NCBI GenBank assembly: GCA_011390785.1
Contig: JAABRR010000042.1
Span: 1-35,025, forward strand
DNA length: 35,025 bases
Source of the DNA: Sphingobacteriia bacterium
GTDB lineage: Bacteria > Bacteroidota > Bacteroidia > Bacteroidales > UBA7960
Reading direction: 5' to 3'
Positions 34,148 through 35,025 of the stretch are shown here, piece by piece. A model generated the notes under the pieces. It saw nothing but the letters and a program-made list of their open reading frames with translations. It was not told where the DNA came from and made no database searches. Each line of letters starts with the position of its first letter. Positions within the stretch are counted from its first letter, which is position 1. A program made the position numbers and the translations under genes.

Positions 34148-34194
34148 AACCCCAGCGGGGTTAAATATGAATAGCCCGGGGTGCGAACCCCGGG
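34148..34194 (+). repeat. GC-rich double-hairpin repeat, copy 2
   Basis: AACCCC (34148-34153) with GGGGTT (34157-34162), then CCCGGGGT (34175-34182) with ACCCCGGG (34187-34194). The spacing, the second stem and the AACTACCT upstream are shared with copy 1 at 114-160; the first stem is different but compensated, so pairing is conserved. Confidence 0.65.
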
Positions 34195-34287
34195 TTAGGT
34201 GCGCACGATGATTTTGGCGCTGGTGCAGAATGTTGATCAGGGCTCCTATTCCATTTCCAGCGCAACCACCACCTGCGATTCTTTTCA

Positions 34288-34389
34288 GTGGCGGGGTCGC
34301 TTAAAGCGGCCCCGTCACGGGCACCGGTTTGGGTTTTTACTCGTGCAACGAACTTGAAGTCGCCCAACGAGAAAAACACCCGTTGGGCG
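34288..34389. repeat. two strong hairpins downstream of the right-edge T9SS gene
   Basis: Hairpin one: GTGGCGGGGTCGCTT (34288-34302) pairs along its full length with AAGCGGCCCCGTCAC (34304-34318), with two wobble pairs. Hairpin two: CGCCCAACG (34361-34369) with CGTTGGGCG (34381-34389) around an A-rich 11-nt loop, flanked by further imperfect pairing. The second is 30 bp past the stop at 34420 and might end that minus-strand transcript, although no U-tract follows. Confidence 0.5.
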
Positions 34390-34419
34390 AACTCAAAGTC
34401 ATTTAGTAAAATAGAAGTG

Positions 34420-35025
34420 CTATTCTATAACAGTTTTTATATTTAAACTGCCTTTATTTTGAAGTGATGTTATTTGAAGAAGAAAAATTCCTTTGGCTGC
34501 TGTTGTAGGTATATGGAAAGTATTTGTGCCGGATGAACACATCAGTTTGCTATTTTGCATTACCCGACCTGTGATATCAATTAAATAAAGATCATATTCG
34601 CCAGCTTCCATATTATTTAGCTCCAGGTTGATTTCACCGTTTCTTATCGGATTCGGATATACATGAACCGAGGGTGTTTTGAAATCATCGGAAGTTACAC
34701 CGGTAACTGAGTTTACTGTAAATGTTTTATTCACACTGCTGGTTCCATTCCATAATCCGTCTGTACCCGCGTATGCGTAAGGGCCATCATCCAACTGAAA
34801 GCGGAAGGTATAGATGTATTCGCCCGCCGGAACATCGGTTAAAAAGCCCTGGTAATAAAAATTATCACCCCAGTCTGCATTAAAAGGAACCGATTGCCAT
34901 ATCCAGCCATCTGAAGATGGGTCTGTATTGCTGCTGCTGTACCCAATATCAGCTGTGATGCCTTCACCGGTTTCACTGGTAACCGCGTTGGTAAGTCCAT
35001 CGGCAAATACAACGGCACCTGCTTC
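34420..35025 (-). CDS. T9SS cargo protein, C-terminal part (cut by the window edge)
   Basis: The frame is open to the right edge; 201 residues are visible and the true start lies outside. The first 100 residues (EAGAVVFADGLTNAVTSETG, EGITADIGYSSSNTDPSSDG, WIWQSVPFNADWGDNFYYQG, FLTDVPAGEYIYTFRFQLDD, GPYAYAGTDGLWNGTSS) look like the X25/amylopullulanase-type beta-sandwich often repeated in Bacteroidota secreted hydrolases and nucleases. The last 80 are a type A sorting domain (VHVYPNPIRNGEINLELNNM ... GSLNIKTVIE). The catalytic part, if any, is not in view. Confidence 0.85.
   Translation of the reverse strand, partial: EAGAVVFADGLTNAVTSETGEGITADIGYSSSNTDPSSDGWIWQSVPFNADWGDNFYYQGFLTDVPAGEYIYTFRFQLDDGPYAYAGTDGLWNGTSSVNKTFTVNSVTGVTSDDFKTPSVHVYPNPIRNGEINLELNNMEAGEYDLYLIDITGRVMQNSKLMCSSGTNTFHIPTTAAKGIFLLQITSLQNKGSLNIKTVIE

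Larger units (their letters stand above)
33753..34419. other. 667-bp intergenic region with repeats and no gene
   Basis: The part next to the 32832-33752 gene (33753-34060) is AT-rich and should hold that operon's promoter; I see no clear TTTG/TANNTTTG pair. The rest is repeat: heptamer array 4, the double-hairpin repeat, and two more strong hairpins to 34389. Two short ORFs here (33900-34145 and 34161-34379, minus) read through AT-rich or repeat sequence and look non-coding. Confidence 0.6.

Noticed and set aside
34161-34379. 72-codon minus-strand ORF in the right intergenic region
   Set aside because: It is made of the double-hairpin repeat and neighbouring hairpins; GC-rich repeats tend to be open by chance.

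Overview
The window reads as chromosomal DNA of a Bacteroidota bacterium, most like the Bacteroidales/Marinilabiliales side of the phylum. Seven proteins end in a type IX secretion (T9SS) type A sorting domain. There are also DUF4783 and DUF4412 proteins, TPR-LuxR and TPR-HisKA_2 regulators, a TTTG/TANNTTTG-type promoter in front of the tRNA, and almost no Shine-Dalgarno sequences.

Left part (1-8.2 kb), mostly housekeeping: the tail of an unknown gene running into a repeat, a secreted DUF4783 protein, rlmH, a fused thioredoxin/thioredoxin-reductase, and a three-subunit biotin-dependent acyl-CoA carboxylase (biotin carboxylase, biotin carrier, carboxyltransferase; probably propionyl-CoA). A small GxxExxY gene, bounded by terminal inverted repeats and followed by 145-bp tandem repeats, sits between the carrier and carboxyltransferase genes. 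A tRNA-Val(GAC) with a clear promoter follows.

Middle (8.3-20.3 kb), surface and secreted proteins: a minus-strand run holds a lipoprotein, a DUF4412 protein, a small outer-membrane barrel, a longer DUF4412 paralogue and two large T9SS cargo proteins. Divergent from it, across an intergenic region with a perfect 8-2-8 palindrome, is a membrane TPR-LuxR regulator; a stand-alone LuxR-type HTH lies on the other side of the palindrome. Next is a lipoprotein that fuses NlpE, META and DUF6807 domains.

Right part (20.5-35 kb): a GH51 arabinofuranosidase lipoprotein, the decayed C-terminal remnant of a very large T9SS surface protein (frameshifted at its 5' end), a LytTR response regulator translationally coupled to a TPR histidine kinase, and more T9SS cargo. 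The most striking item is a 1158-residue T9SS metalloprotease/beta-helix protein. Its signal-peptide coding region contains six copies of CTTT, which put the ATG and signal peptide out of frame with the rest; seven or four copies would restore a secreted protein. This is the signature of a phase-variable gene seen in the OFF state, or else an indel error in the assembly.

Scattered between genes are four arrays of a degenerate 7-bp repeat and two copies of a GC-rich double-hairpin repeat, one near each end of the window and each just downstream of a heptamer array.
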